From contig NZ_JADTQG010000013.1 of the NCBI RefSeq assembly GCF_016008875.1, forward strand, positions 62,001 through 126,000: a stretch of 64,000 nt of DNA, in the 5' to 3' direction. Under the pieces are notes generated by a model. It had not been told where the DNA came from, did not search any database, and worked only from the letters and a program-made list of their open reading frames with translations. Origin of the DNA: Ectopseudomonas mendocina (GTDB taxonomy: Bacteria; Pseudomonadota; Gammaproteobacteria; Pseudomonadales; Pseudomonadaceae). Positions 10,121 to 19,285 of this stretch are shown here, in pieces. The position numbers were made by a program, and so were the translations under genes. Position 1 is the first letter of the stretch; each line of letters starts with the position of its first letter.

Positions 10121-11557
10121 TCAGCGCTTGGGCTGCTTGTAGGTTTCCAGCAGCACCTGATCGAGAATCGAGGTGGCGCCCCAGGGCTTGGGGTCATTGA
10201 GGATGGCGACCACGGCCCAGTCCTGGCCATTGCTGTCGCGACTGTAGCCGGCGATGGCGCGCACGTTGTTCAACGTGCCGGTCTTGATGTGCGCCTCGCC
10301 CACCAGCGGTGTGCGTTGCAGACGCCTGCGCATGGTGCCGTCCATCGCCACCAGCGGCATCGAGCTGCGGAACTCGGCGGCGTACGGGCTGCGCCAGGCA
10401 GCCTGGAGAATCAGCGCCATCTCCCGGGCGCTGATGCGCTCGGCGCGCGACAGGCCGGAGCCATTCTCCATCACCAGATGCGGTGCGGTGATGCCCTTGC
10501 GTGCCAGCCAGCTGCGAATCACCCGTTGCGCGGCCATGGAGTCGTCCTGGTCGGCTTCGGTACGGAACTGCGCCCCGATGCTGAGGAACAGCTGCCGGGC
10601 CATGGTGTTGTTACTGTACTTGTTGATGTCGCGGACGATCTCCACCACATCGGGCGAGAAGGCGCGAACCAGCATGCGGGCGTCTTCCGGAACGGCGCCC
10701 TGGCGGTCCTTGCCGAGAATCTTGCCGCCCAGTTCCTGCCAGATGCCGCGTACCGCTCCCGCTGCGTAGCTGGGGTGATCGAGAAGCGACAGGTAGGTCT
10801 GCGCGCTGCAGCCTTCGGCAAGCTGGCCGCTGACGATCAGGGTGGTGCCGTCGAACTCCTCCACTGCGTTGTAGCGAATGTCCGGCCAGGATGGGCACTT
10901 GGCGGCTTTGAGCAGGCGCACCTGATTGTCGATACGCACCGAGGCGATGGGCGGGTCCATGGCGATGCTCACCTTGCCGTCTTCGGCACGGGTGATGAAA
11001 CGTTGCGCCTTGAGGTTGACCAGCAGCGAGTCGGGTTTGACCAGGAAGGGTTTGTTGGCGTCGCCACCGTCGTCGTTGAAGGCGGGCAACTGCGGTGCGA
11101 CGAAGAAACTGCGATCCAGCACCAGATCGCCCTGGACCTGGCGCACGCCGTTGATGCGCAGGTCACGCAGCAGCAGCCAGAGTTTTTCCATGTTCAGTTT
11201 CGGGTCGCCGCCACCTTTGAGGTAGAGGTTGCCATGCAGTACGCCGTCCTTCAGTGGGCCGTCGGCATAGAACTCGGTCTTCCACTGATGGTTTGGGCCC
11301 AGCAGTTCGAGTGCCGCATAGGTGGTCACCAGCTTCATGGTCGATGCCGGGTTGACCGAGACATCGGCGTTGAATTGCAGGCCGCCGGTCTGTCCGCCGA
11401 GAGGCACGGTTATCACCGACAGCGAGTTGTTGGAAATCTTGTTGGCCTTCAGCGCCTGTTCCACCTTGGCAGGCAGTGCGGCGCTGGCGGCATGGCAGGA
11501 GAGGGCGAGGGGGAGAATTACGGCGCTCAGCGCCAGTTGGCGAAACCGCTGAATCAT
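10121..11557 (-). CDS. dacB: D-alanyl-D-alanine carboxypeptidase/endopeptidase, PBP4 type
   Basis: DacB removes terminal D-alanine and cleaves DD-crosslinks in periplasmic peptidoglycan. From ATG 11557 the 478-residue product has a signal peptide (MIQRFRQLALSAVILPLAL, cleavage near AASA-A). All three penicillin-binding motifs are present: STMK with Ser72 and Lys75, SNN in KYSNNTMARQ, and KTG in AHIKTGTLNNVRA. This is the S13 peptidase family. The frame stays open 31 residues further upstream, but the 11557 start gives a clean signal peptide and follows GGAAGG. It is monocistronic, convergent with rlmKL and divergent from yggL. Confidence 0.94.
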   Translation of the reverse strand: MIQRFRQLALSAVILPLALSCHAASAALPAKVEQALKANKISNNSLSVITVPLGGQTGGLQFNADVSVNPASTMKLVTTYAALELLGPNHQWKTEFYADGPLKDGVLHGNLYLKGGGDPKLNMEKLWLLLRDLRINGVRQVQGDLVLDRSFFVAPQLPAFNDDGGDANKPFLVKPDSLLVNLKAQRFITRAEDGKVSIAMDPPIASVRIDNQVRLLKAAKCPSWPDIRYNAVEEFDGTTLIVSGQLAEGCSAQTYLSLLDHPSYAAGAVRGIWQELGGKILGKDRQGAVPEDARMLVRAFSPDVVEIVRDINKYSNNTMARQLFLSIGAQFRTEADQDDSMAAQRVIRSWLARKGITAPHLVMENGSGLSRAERISAREMALILQAAWRSPYAAEFRSSMPLVAMDGTMRRRLQRTPLVGEAHIKTGTLNNVRAIAGYSRDSNGQDWAVVAILNDPKPWGATSILDQVLLETYKQPKR

Positions 11558-11803
11558 CGACAGGAACCTTCCGCAATCAGGCGGGAGTAACGAGGGAGAC
11601 AGACAAACGACCGTCCGGCTCGGGGAAAAGTTGCCGGCATTATGCCGCAAGAGCCGATCTGTAGTTGGCCCCAGCCGTTTAAAACCGTCGCGGCAAACAG
11701 CTGGTGTTCAACCTGTGCCCGGGTGTGCCAGGCAACACAAGACGGGCGCTCGGCCGGCGAAAATGCTAGAGTGCCGCGCGTTATCACCTTTGAGGATTGT
11801 TTC

Positions 11804-12145
11804 ATGGCGACCAACCGTTCCCGCCGTCTGCGCAAGAAGCTCTGTGTCGATGAATTCCAGGAGCTGGGCTTCGAGCTGACCCTGAACTTCAAGGCCGACC
11901 TGAGCGACCAGACTCTCGACGACTTCGTCGATCAGTTCCTCGATCAGGCCATCGCCGGCAATGGTCTGGACTACGTCGGTGGCGAAGACTACGGTCTGGT
12001 CTGCCTGGCCAAGCGTGGCTCGGTCAACGAGGAGCAGCGCGCTGCCGTCGAGGCCTGGCTCAAGGGCCGCGACGAGCTGGAGAACTACGAAATCAGTCCG
12101 CTGTTGGACGTCTGGTATCCGGAAAACCCGATCAACCAGGCTTGA
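11804..12145 (+). CDS. yggL: YggL family (DUF469) ribosome-associated protein
   Basis: A 113-residue protein, MATNRSRRLRKKLCVDEFQELGF to the C-terminal LDVWYPENP. It carries the hallmark N-terminal RSRRLRKKL and the motif LDYVGGEDYGLVCLAKRGS of the YggL family, reported in E. coli to bind the 50S subunit. I take the ATG at 11804, preceded by TTTGAGGATTGTTTC. The frame is open well upstream but without coding character. It is followed by a REP hairpin that overlaps the end of the convergent HD-GYP gene. Confidence 0.9.
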   Translation: MATNRSRRLRKKLCVDEFQELGFELTLNFKADLSDQTLDDFVDQFLDQAIAGNGLDYVGGEDYGLVCLAKRGSVNEEQRAAVEAWLKGRDELENYEISPLLDVWYPENPINQA

Positions 12146-12175
12146 TCGGCGTTCGGCCAATCCAGGTCATGGTCT

Positions 12176-12230
12176 TGTAGGAGCGGACGGGCGGCGTCCC
12201 GCTTTATTCGCGAATAAAACCGCTCCTACA
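12176..12230. repeat. REP-like hairpin (TGTAGGAGCGG family)
   Basis: TGTAGGAGCGG and its complement CCGCTCCTACA bracket 33 bases that contain a second palindrome, TTATTCGCGAATAA. The same motif family occurs at 53292-53350 and, degenerate, at 55741-55766. The right arm overlaps the last codons of the HD-GYP gene and supplies its stop codon. Confidence 0.75.
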
Positions 12231-15177
12231 CAATGCCTGCCTTTTCCAGCATTGCCTGCTCGTCCACCTCATCGATCTGCTCGGGCCGCATGAAGCGTTC
12301 GGCGTAGCGTCGATGGATGCCGCTACGGACGAACAGAGCGAACAGCTGCGGGTCGATGTGCGCCCCCTTGCACATGCCGACCATTATGTTCAGCGCTTCC
12401 GACAGCGTCTTGCCCTTCTTGTACGGGCGGTCCACCGCCGTCAGCGCTTCGAAGATATCGGCGATCGCCATCATCCTCGCCGGCAGGCTCATCTGCTCGC
12501 GCGTCAGGCGCTTGGGATAGCCCGTGCCATCCATCTTCTCGTGATGCCCGCCGGCGATCTCGCTGACGCTCTGCAGGTGCCTGGGGAAGGGCAGGCGGTC
12601 GAGCATGAGGATGGTCTGCACGATGTGGTGGTTGATGATGTAGCGTTCCTCGGCCGTCAGCGTGCCGCGGGCGATGCTCAGGTTGTGCAACTCGCCACGG
12701 TTGAACTTGTATTGCGGCACTTCCAGTTTGAAGCCCCAGCGGTTGTCCGGCGCGATCAGCTCCTGAGCCGGCCGCTCGATCAGATGATCGAGGCGGTCGG
12801 CCAGTAGCGGCTCTGCCACCGGCAGTTCGTCGGTCGCCGTGCGCTCCAGGCGTTTGGCCTCTTCCCAGGAAACGCCCAGGCGGTTGTCCAAAGTGCGCAG
12901 CCAGCGTCTTTCGGCGATCTGCCCGAGACGTGCCTGGTCGGCATCGGCCATGGCCTCGCCACCCAGGTTTATGCGCGCGATGAAGGCGAATTCGTCGTCC
13001 AGATCGCTCAGCAGTTGGTCGCGCAGGGCCGCCAGCGCGGTGTCGTCTCCGCCTTCGGCGCGGCCACGCCAGTAGGCGACCCAGGCATCGCGCTTGAGCA
13101 CCTCGAAGCGCATGCGCACCTCGTGAATACGGTCGTACAGGGTTTCCAGCTTGGTTGCCTTGTCGACCACGTATTCGGGGGTGGTGACCTTGCCGCAGTC
13201 ATGCAGCCAGGCGGCGATATGCAGTGCTTCCCATTCCTCGTCGCTGGGGTTGTAGTCACGAAATTCGGGTGCGTCGCTCGCGGCTGCGGCGCGCGCCAGC
13301 ATCAGGGTGATTTCCGGCACGCGCTGGCAGTGGCCGCCGGTGTAGGGACTCTTGGCATCGATGGCGCCGGCGATCAGCTGGATGAAGGCATCGAGCAGTT
13401 GCTTCTGCCGGGCCAGCAGGCGCTGGCTTTCGATGCACAGGGCGGCGCTACCGGAGACTGCGTCGACGAAGGCCACCCGGTCCCGGCTGAGCATGCTTTC
13501 GCTGTTCTCGCCGCTATCGCGTTGCAACAGCACCAGTACGCCGACCGTGTCACCCTGGCGGTTGTGCAGTCCGGCGGCGATCAGATGCAGGCGCGGGCTG
13601 TCCATGGCCGAGAGCAGCCCTTGAAACTCGCCTGCCTGATCGAAGCCGATGGAGGTGGCAACGCTTTCGCCGCCGCTGGCCGGGCGTTGCAGCCAGGCGG
13701 GTAGCGTCGGATCTGCGTGGGCCAGTGCATGGATGCCCAGTTCGGTGAGGCTGCGGCTCTGACCGTCGATCACCAGTCCCTGGGGCTCCAGTCGATCGTT
13801 GTCATTGTCGAGCAGATAGAGCAGCCCGCCCTGCGCGTCGCTGATGGAAACGGTGGCGTCCATCACCCGTTTGATCAGCGTGTCGAAATGGGTTTCCGCG
13901 GAAAGGCTGGCGGCGATGTCGAGGAAGCTCGACAGGGTGTCTTTCATGCTGCCCATCGACACAGCCAGTTGGTCGACTTCGAGAATCGGCGAGCGGCCAC
14001 TGGCCGGGTGGCTGAAGTCGAAGCGGCGGATGGCCTGCGCTTCCTGCACCAGGCTGCGCAGGGGTTTGGCCACCAGACGCGAGGTCAGCCAGCCCAGCGG
14101 CAGGCACAGCAGCAGCGTGGTCAAAGTGATCAACGCGCCCTGCCAGCGGATGCGATAGGCCTCGGCCAACAACTCCTGCTCGGGCACCAGCAGCGCCAGA
14201 TGCAGGCCCTGCGGGCCGCCTTCCTGAATGTGCCGGTGGGCCATTGCCCAGCGTTGTCTGGCCAGTTCGACAATGCCCTCGTCCTGTTCGTTGAGGTGGC
14301 CGGACAGCAATTCACCTAGCGCCGGGTCGAGTTCGCTGACCTTGACCAGCGATACCTTGCCCTCGACCTCCTTGAGCAGGCGGTTGCTCTCCGGGTAGGC
14401 CACCGCGTTGCCGTCGGCGTCGGCGAGCACCACCTGGCTGTTGGGCGTGACACGGTGAGTGGCCAGCGTGGCGGAGAGATCGTCGAGTGTGAGGTCGGCA
14501 CCGAGTACGGTGGTTAGCCCGCTGCGCCTGGCCAGGGTGGTGCCGATTTCCTGACTGGAAAAGAACAGGTAGGGCGCGGTGGTGATCTGCCCGCCGTCGC
14601 CGCGGGCGCGCTTGAACCACTCGCGCTGTCGCGGATCGTAGGGTTCGCTGAGCTTCTGGCGGCGGCTGAGCGGGTTCAGCGAGCCGTCGTAGAACAGATA
14701 GTTGCTCTCGGTTCCGGCGCTGCTGCGGTCGATGGTCCAAACCTGATAGGCGGCGTTTTCCGGTGCGTCGAAGAGTTGCTTGAGCGCCTCGCTGCGCAGT
14801 GGCCTGACCATGAAGAAGTCGCCGTCCTCGTAGCCGAGATAGATCGAGGCCAGCTTGGGATTGTCGCGTAGTGCCTGGACGAACAGCGGCAGCATTTCCA
14901 GGCGTTCATCGAGTGTTTCCGCCTGGGCGGCCGGGTGCAGAGCCAGCAGGCTGAGCAGGTGGCGGATGGGGCGATAGGTGTTGTCCAGATCGCGCTGCAC
15001 GTCGTGCTGGATGCGCTCGAAGAGTGTCGAGCTGCTGGAGAAAATCAGCCGGCTGGTCTGCTGGTAATTGAACAACCCCAGCACGACACCGGTGAACAGC
15101 AGCAGAAGCGTGAACAGAACACTGATATGAACGTGCAGAGGGAAACGGCGTTCCCGCGCAACGGCGGTATTGAGCAT
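12226..15177 (-). CDS. Membrane sensor with Cache-like, HAMP, GAF-like and HD-GYP domains (c-di-GMP phosphodiesterase)
   Basis: A 983-residue signalling protein. Residues about 16-38 form a membrane segment, followed by a long periplasmic Cache-like region (about 40-310). A second membrane segment (LITLTTLLLCLPLGWLTSRLV) leads into a HAMP region, then a GAF-like domain (about 400-570). The HD-GYP hydrolase has H659-D660 in LHDCGK and HHEKMDGTGYP at 878-888, so the core metal and GYP motifs are intact. About 210 residues separate the HD and GYP motifs, much more than the usual spacing. It probably degrades c-di-GMP in response to a periplasmic ligand. The last two codons lie in a REP hairpin. 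Confidence 0.9.
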   Translation of the reverse strand: MLNTAVARERRFPLHVHISVLFTLLLLFTGVVLGLFNYQQTSRLIFSSSSTLFERIQHDVQRDLDNTYRPIRHLLSLLALHPAAQAETLDERLEMLPLFVQALRDNPKLASIYLGYEDGDFFMVRPLRSEALKQLFDAPENAAYQVWTIDRSSAGTESNYLFYDGSLNPLSRRQKLSEPYDPRQREWFKRARGDGGQITTAPYLFFSSQEIGTTLARRSGLTTVLGADLTLDDLSATLATHRVTPNSQVVLADADGNAVAYPESNRLLKEVEGKVSLVKVSELDPALGELLSGHLNEQDEGIVELARQRWAMAHRHIQEGGPQGLHLALLVPEQELLAEAYRIRWQGALITLTTLLLCLPLGWLTSRLVAKPLRSLVQEAQAIRRFDFSHPASGRSPILEVDQLAVSMGSMKDTLSSFLDIAASLSAETHFDTLIKRVMDATVSISDAQGGLLYLLDNDNDRLEPQGLVIDGQSRSLTELGIHALAHADPTLPAWLQRPASGGESVATSIGFDQAGEFQGLLSAMDSPRLHLIAAGLHNRQGDTVGVLVLLQRDSGENSESMLSRDRVAFVDAVSGSAALCIESQRLLARQKQLLDAFIQLIAGAIDAKSPYTGGHCQRVPEITLMLARAAAASDAPEFRDYNPSDEEWEALHIAAWLHDCGKVTTPEYVVDKATKLETLYDRIHEVRMRFEVLKRDAWVAYWRGRAEGGDDTALAALRDQLLSDLDDEFAFIARINLGGEAMADADQARLGQIAERRWLRTLDNRLGVSWEEAKRLERTATDELPVAEPLLADRLDHLIERPAQELIAPDNRWGFKLEVPQYKFNRGELHNLSIARGTLTAEERYIINHHIVQTILMLDRLPFPRHLQSVSEIAGGHHEKMDGTGYPKRLTREQMSLPARMMAIADIFEALTAVDRPYKKGKTLSEALNIMVGMCKGAHIDPQLFALFVRSGIHRRYAERFMRPEQIDEVDEQAMLEKAGIV

Positions 15178-15247
15178 CGCACTTCACTCCTTGCGGGCGC
15201 TGCAGGCTTCCACAGCATAGTGAAGAGTGAGCGAATCTGCCTAAACG

Positions 15248-16312
15248 TTATAAGGGCTGTTGTGAGGCGTCCTCGCTCTTGCTCGTTTTGTTCAGTTGCA
15301 GGCGCAGGCCATGCACCAGAAGGGCCACGGTCAGAGTCAGGGCGACACCGATCAGCGCGTTGAGCAAGCGCACCTCGGCCAGGTGCCAATCCTGCGACAG
15401 GCTTTCGGCCAGGAGCACGAAGCACAGGCTGGTCTGCAGCACGAACAAACCGTAGTGATTGGCTTGCAACGCGCGGCTGAGGATGACCAGTACCAGCAGC
15501 GTCATCACCATCATTGGCGGGCTTTGCAGACTGTGGCCGAAGAGGATCAGCAGGCCAGCGGCGGCGAGACTGGCAAGGCTGGCCTGCAGCGCGCGTACCA
15601 GGCTGCCCTGGAACTCCAGCTGCAGCGTGCTGATGACGGTCAGCGTCAGCCAGTAACCACGCGACAGGCCGGCCAGATTGACGATCAGCCCGGAGGCGGC
15701 GAAAGCCAGCATGCAGGCCAGCGCATGCAGGCGCCATTGCTGGCGTGGCAGGCGCTGCGCGTGGCGCTTGAGTACCTTGAGAACGGCGAGAAAACGCGGC
15801 ATGTACGGCCACATGCGCAGGCCATGGAGGCCGCGCAGGCCGAAGGCCAGCAACATCACCCACAACCCGCCGAGGGTGAACAGCATGGCTACCGCGTAGG
15901 GGTTGTGCAGGTTGCCGATGCCGAACTGCCCTTGGCCGAGGCAAACACAGATGCACAGGCCGATGCCCAGCTTGCCGGCTTCGCTGCCGAAGCGCTGCAG
16001 CCAGGCCAGCAGCAGGCCGAAGGCGGCGAAAATGCCCACGCTGACCAGCGGGTGACTACCGGCCCAGAAACCCAGACCCGCGCTGCAGGCACCAAGCCCG
16101 GTGAGCAGCAGCATGCGCAACATGCCGAAGCGGTGCAGCGGATTGGCCTGCGCGGCCTGGAAGGCTCCGGCCGAGGCCCAGAGAAACCCGCTATGAGCGG
16201 TGAACAGACCGAGCAGCAGCGGCAGTGCACAGCCCAGTCCGGCCACCACGGCCGGGCCCCAGGCCGGTGGCCCGGCATGCCAGGTGAAGCTGTTGCGAAT
16301 CAGGTTCTTCAT
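15248..16312 (-). CDS. FUSC-family inner membrane protein
   Basis: A 354-residue polytopic protein with two blocks of hydrophobic segments (about residues 20-160 and 200-340) separated by a basic cytoplasmic stretch (MWPYMPRFLAVLKVLKRHAQRLPRQQW). This layout, and the motif SRGYWLTLTVISTLQ near residue 225, are those of the FUSC (fusaric acid resistance-like / aromatic acid exporter) superfamily. The substrate is unknown. It starts 12 bases after the dGTPase gene stop, so the two are probably co-transcribed. No partner membrane-fusion or outer-membrane component is adjacent. Confidence 0.78.
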   Translation of the reverse strand: MKNLIRNSFTWHAGPPAWGPAVVAGLGCALPLLLGLFTAHSGFLWASAGAFQAAQANPLHRFGMLRMLLLTGLGACSAGLGFWAGSHPLVSVGIFAAFGLLLAWLQRFGSEAGKLGIGLCICVCLGQGQFGIGNLHNPYAVAMLFTLGGLWVMLLAFGLRGLHGLRMWPYMPRFLAVLKVLKRHAQRLPRQQWRLHALACMLAFAASGLIVNLAGLSRGYWLTLTVISTLQLEFQGSLVRALQASLASLAAAGLLILFGHSLQSPPMMVMTLLVLVILSRALQANHYGLFVLQTSLCFVLLAESLSQDWHLAEVRLLNALIGVALTLTVALLVHGLRLQLNKTSKSEDASQQPL

Positions 16313-16324
16313 GTGCGCTTTTCG

Positions 16325-17656
16325 TCAGACCGGGCTCGAACGGCCGGTCATTTCCCTGGCCATTTCCGTAGCGTAGCTGTCTGTCATGCCGGCGATGAAG
16401 TCAATCACCCGCATGAACGAGCGATACAGCGGCCAGCCCGGTTCAGGCGCGTAATAGCTGAGCAGGTCGAGGATGCGCCGATGCTTGAATGACAGCACGC
16501 GTCCGCTGTGCTGTTCCAGCGCCGCGCCGCAGAAGGCATTAAGGAGGATTTCCAGCGTGGTGTAGGCGCCGATCTCGTGCAGTGTCTTGCGCTTGTCGTG
16601 AAAAATCTTCTCCCGGGCCAGTGACTTCGCACTCTGCACGCAGCGCTTGGCCGCGCCGTGCATGTGTTCGACCAGATCGCCCTGCAGGCTGCCGTTGAGC
16701 ATTGCCTGCTGCTGCTCGACGAAGGCGCTGGCCGCGGCGTTGGTCAGGTGCTCGATGGCCTTGCCGCGCAGGATCGCCAGTTTGCGCCGACGCGAGTCTC
16801 GGGGGCCGAGCTGGCGATAGGTTTCCGGCAGATCGTCGCCGACCAGATCGAGCAGCAGCGCCTCGACTTCGGTGTAATCGAGCAGCTCCATCTCCACGCC
16901 GTCTTCCAGGTCGATCAGGCCGTAGCAGATGTCGTCCGCCGCCTCCATCAGATAGACCAATGGATGGCGCGCCCAGCGTTGGGCCTCGAGCTGCGGCAAT
17001 TCGAGCTTGGCGGCGATCTGTTCGAGCAGCGGCAACTCGCTCTGGTAGCAGCCGAACTTGTGTTTCTTGTAGCCCTGGGCGTCGGCATGGCGCGCCGTCC
17101 AGGGGTACTTGAGGTAGGTGCCGAGGGTCGCGTAGGTCAGCCGTGTGCCGCCGTCGAACTGGTGGTATTCGAGCTGGGTGAGCACGCGAAAGCCCTGGGC
17201 GTTGCCTTCGAAATTGAGAAAGTCGCAGCGCTCGGCATCGCTCATCGCATCCAGCCAGCCACGCCCGGCGGCCTGCTGAAACCAGTGGCGGATGGCGTCT
17301 TCGCCGGAATGGCCGAACGGTGGGTTGCCGATGTCGTGAGCCAGACAGGCCGACTGCACGACCATGCCCAGATCGCTGGGCGTGCACCACTGGGGCAGTT
17401 CGTCACGCAGCATCTCGCCGACGCGCATGGCCAGAGAGCGGCCGACACAGCTGACTTCCAGCGAGTGGGTCAGGCGGGTATGGATATGGTCGTTGCTGGA
17501 AACCGGATGCACCTGCGTCTTGCGCCCCAGGCGGCGGAAGGCACCGGAGAAGATGATGCGGTCATGATCCTTGTGAAAGGGGCTGCGTCCGAGCTCTGCC
17601 GAGCCGGGCGCGGGTTTGCCGAGACGTTCGCGGGTGAGCAGGGTGTGCCAATCCAA
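16325..17656 (-). CDS. dgt: Deoxyguanosinetriphosphate triphosphohydrolase-like protein
   Basis: This HD-superfamily enzyme hydrolyses dNTPs to nucleoside and triphosphate. The 443-residue product shows [26 protein letters not shown] (metal His), [18 protein letters not shown] (the HD motif) and a later [13 protein letters not shown] stretch with the remaining metal Asp. Length and motifs fit the type 1 dGTPase family. Nucleotide specificity cannot be told from sequence, so the gene name is provisional. The FUSC gene follows within 12 bases, and an EAL-domain gene lies 72 bases upstream on the same strand. Confidence 0.92.
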   Translation of the reverse strand: MDWHTLLTRERLGKPAPGSAELGRSPFHKDHDRIIFSGAFRRLGRKTQVHPVSSNDHIHTRLTHSLEVSCVGRSLAMRVGEMLRDELPQWCTPSDLGMVVQSACLAHDIGNPPFGHSGEDAIRHWFQQAAGRGWLDAMSDAERCDFLNFEGNAQGFRVLTQLEYHQFDGGTRLTYATLGTYLKYPWTARHADAQGYKKHKFGCYQSELPLLEQIAAKLELPQLEAQRWARHPLVYLMEAADDICYGLIDLEDGVEMELLDYTEVEALLLDLVGDDLPETYRQLGPRDSRRRKLAILRGKAIEHLTNAAASAFVEQQQAMLNGSLQGDLVEHMHGAAKRCVQSAKSLAREKIFHDKRKTLHEIGAYTTLEILLNAFCGAALEQHSGRVLSFKHRRILDLLSYYAPEPGWPLYRSFMRVIDFIAGMTDSYATEMAREMTGRSSPV

Positions 17657-17728
17657 GGCCGATCCTCGCCAGGTTGATCCGGGCCCCTAGCTTGGTTGTT
17701 CGTGCCGCTGCCTGCAACCCCGGGTTGA

Positions 17729-18892
17729 CTACAGGCCGGCGGTGTCGATGTCCACCAGCAGCAGGCGACGACCGTTGTCGATGAACTGGCCAGCCGTCAG
17801 GCAGTACTGGTTGGTGGTGGCGTCGCGGTAGGTGGTGGACAGGGTCAGGCGACGCTCTTCCCAGCCTTCGGCCAGCAGTTGATAGAAGTAGGGGCGCCAC
17901 GACCAGTTGTGGCCGAGGTAGCGGTCATCTGCCTGCCAGGCGTGCTGGCGCCATTCCAGGTTCGGCGTCAGCTGGGTGCCATGGCGGTCGCACTGATAGG
18001 TGCGCAGCAGCCAGGGATAGTTATTCGGTGCGCGCAGGCTGCTCGCCGCAGCACCGCTTTCGGCCCAGGCCCGCAGCTCGGCCATCAGTTCGGTCAACTG
18101 CTGGCGCAGGTTGAGCAGACGCGCACGCTCGGCGAGTTTCTGCTGCACGTAACTGTCGCGCAAACGTGCGAAATGGCCGACGAAGGCATCGCTGGCGAAC
18201 AGCTCCCGCTCGGGCTTGGCGAAGAGAAAACCCTGCACATAGCGTGCGCCGCACTCCAGGGCAAAGTTCAGTTCGGCTTCGGTCTCCACCCCTTCGGCGA
18301 TGATCCAGCAGCCGGTCTTCTCCGCCATCTGCGCCAGGGCCTTGACCACCTCGCCGCTGGGGCCGCCACGCGCCGCTTCCTGAAACAGGCGCATGTCCAG
18401 CTTGAGGATGTCCGGCTGCAAGGCCAGCACTCGGTCGAGCTGCGAGTAGCCGGCACCGAAGTCGTCGATGGCGATACGCGCGCCGGCTTCACGGTAGCGC
18501 GCGACCACGTCGGGCAGCCGCTGCCGGGCGCCACCCAGTTCGGTTATTTCGAAGACGATGCGCGCGGGGTCGATACGGCTGCGCTGGAGTTGAATCAGAC
18601 TGGGAAGGGGTTGGGCGGGGCGCAACAGGCTGATCCAGCGCGGCGAAATGTTCAGGCTGAGAAACCAGTCGCTGGGGGCTTCGCCAAAGCGCCGCAGCGC
18701 ATCTTCACGAACTTGGCGGTCCAGGCGCCGCAGGGCTGCGGTGGGCGTTTTCGGATCAGCGAAGAGGTGGCCAGCTGAACGCTCCTGACCACTGCCATCG
18801 CGCAGCCGGGCCAACGCTTCAACGCCAGCTATGCGGCCAGTGGCCGTGTCGATGAAGGGTTGGAAGACGGCGAATGGCTGTCCGTCGAGCAC
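17729..18892 (-). CDS. EAL-domain c-di-GMP phosphodiesterase with C-terminal sensory-like domain
   Basis: Residues about 5-245 form an EAL domain with every catalytic element visible: EALAR (E25), LNISPRW, FEITE, IDDFGAGYSQLD, ILKLDM, AEGVETEAEL and QGFLFAKPE. It is therefore probably an active c-di-GMP phosphodiesterase. A short coiled linker (about 250-285) leads to a C-terminal alpha/beta domain (WSWRPYFYQLLAEGWEERRLTLSTTYRDATTNQYCLTAG is too long to be linker; only its PAS/Cache-like pattern is claimed). There is no membrane segment. The sensor lying after the catalytic domain is the less common order. It heads a minus-strand run that includes dgt, FUSC and an HD-GYP protein. Confidence 0.9.
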   Translation of the reverse strand: MLDGQPFAVFQPFIDTATGRIAGVEALARLRDGSGQERSAGHLFADPKTPTAALRRLDRQVREDALRRFGEAPSDWFLSLNISPRWISLLRPAQPLPSLIQLQRSRIDPARIVFEITELGGARQRLPDVVARYREAGARIAIDDFGAGYSQLDRVLALQPDILKLDMRLFQEAARGGPSGEVVKALAQMAEKTGCWIIAEGVETEAELNFALECGARYVQGFLFAKPERELFASDAFVGHFARLRDSYVQQKLAERARLLNLRQQLTELMAELRAWAESGAAASSLRAPNNYPWLLRTYQCDRHGTQLTPNLEWRQHAWQADDRYLGHNWSWRPYFYQLLAEGWEERRLTLSTTYRDATTNQYCLTAGQFIDNGRRLLLVDIDTAGL

Positions 18893-18953
18893 TGAATGTC
18901 CTTAGCTGCGAGCAGTTGGCCGCATGAAGCGGCAGACTGCTCGACCAAGCAAG

Positions 18954-18986
18954 ATTACGGCCACTCCTCGCAAGGGTGGCCGTAAT
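18954..18986 (-). terminator. Probable terminator after the yqjD-yqjE-yqjK-like operon
   Basis: An 11-bp perfect stem, ATTACGGCCAC / GTGGCCGTAAT, with an 11-base loop lies two bases beyond the stop of the last gene of the trio. It lacks a continuous U tract on the minus strand (TAATCTTGC), so factor-independent termination is likely but not certain. Confidence 0.55.
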
Positions 18987-18988
18987 TG

Positions 18989-19285
18989 CTACCTCATGGG
19001 ACGGTGCCGAAGCAACGGAATGACCAGCAGCGCCAGGCGCAACAAGCTACGCATGCCCCGCTTGCGAACCAGCAACGCGGTCAGCGTCGCTGCTCCACCT
19101 GCGAGCCAGAATGGTGCAGTACCCTGGCGCAAGCGTTGTCCGTAGTCACGAGCCTGGCGTAGCGGGCTGGTGAGCTGCAACGCTTCATGGCGAACCTCCT
19201 GGCGGCGCATTTCCAGGCGCATACGCAGCACGGCCTTACGCATTTCGCGCGGTGAGGCGCCTGGGGGCATGGTGGGAGTGGTCAT
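18989..19285 (-). CDS. YqjK-like small membrane-associated protein
   Basis: A 98-residue basic protein. The N-terminal half is charged and helical (REMRKAVLRMRLEMRRQEVRH). A short hydrophobic segment follows (FWLAGGAATLTALLV, about 60-75) and the tail is Arg-rich. By position it is the third gene of the ElaB/YqjD, YqjE, YqjK-like set, overlapping the YqjE-like gene by four bases (ATGA). Sequence alone would not identify it; the call rests on operon order and composition. Its function is unknown, perhaps linked to ribosome anchoring at the membrane in stationary phase, as proposed for YqjD. Confidence 0.7.
   Translation of the reverse strand: MTTPTMPPGASPREMRKAVLRMRLEMRRQEVRHEALQLTSPLRQARDYGQRLRQGTAPFWLAGGAATLTALLVRKRGMRSLLRLALLVIPLLRHRPMR

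Noticed and set aside
10289..11590. A 433-codon open frame antisense to dacB
   Set aside because: Same GC-driven mirror effect; no start signal, and the protein is low-complexity with no recognisable domain.
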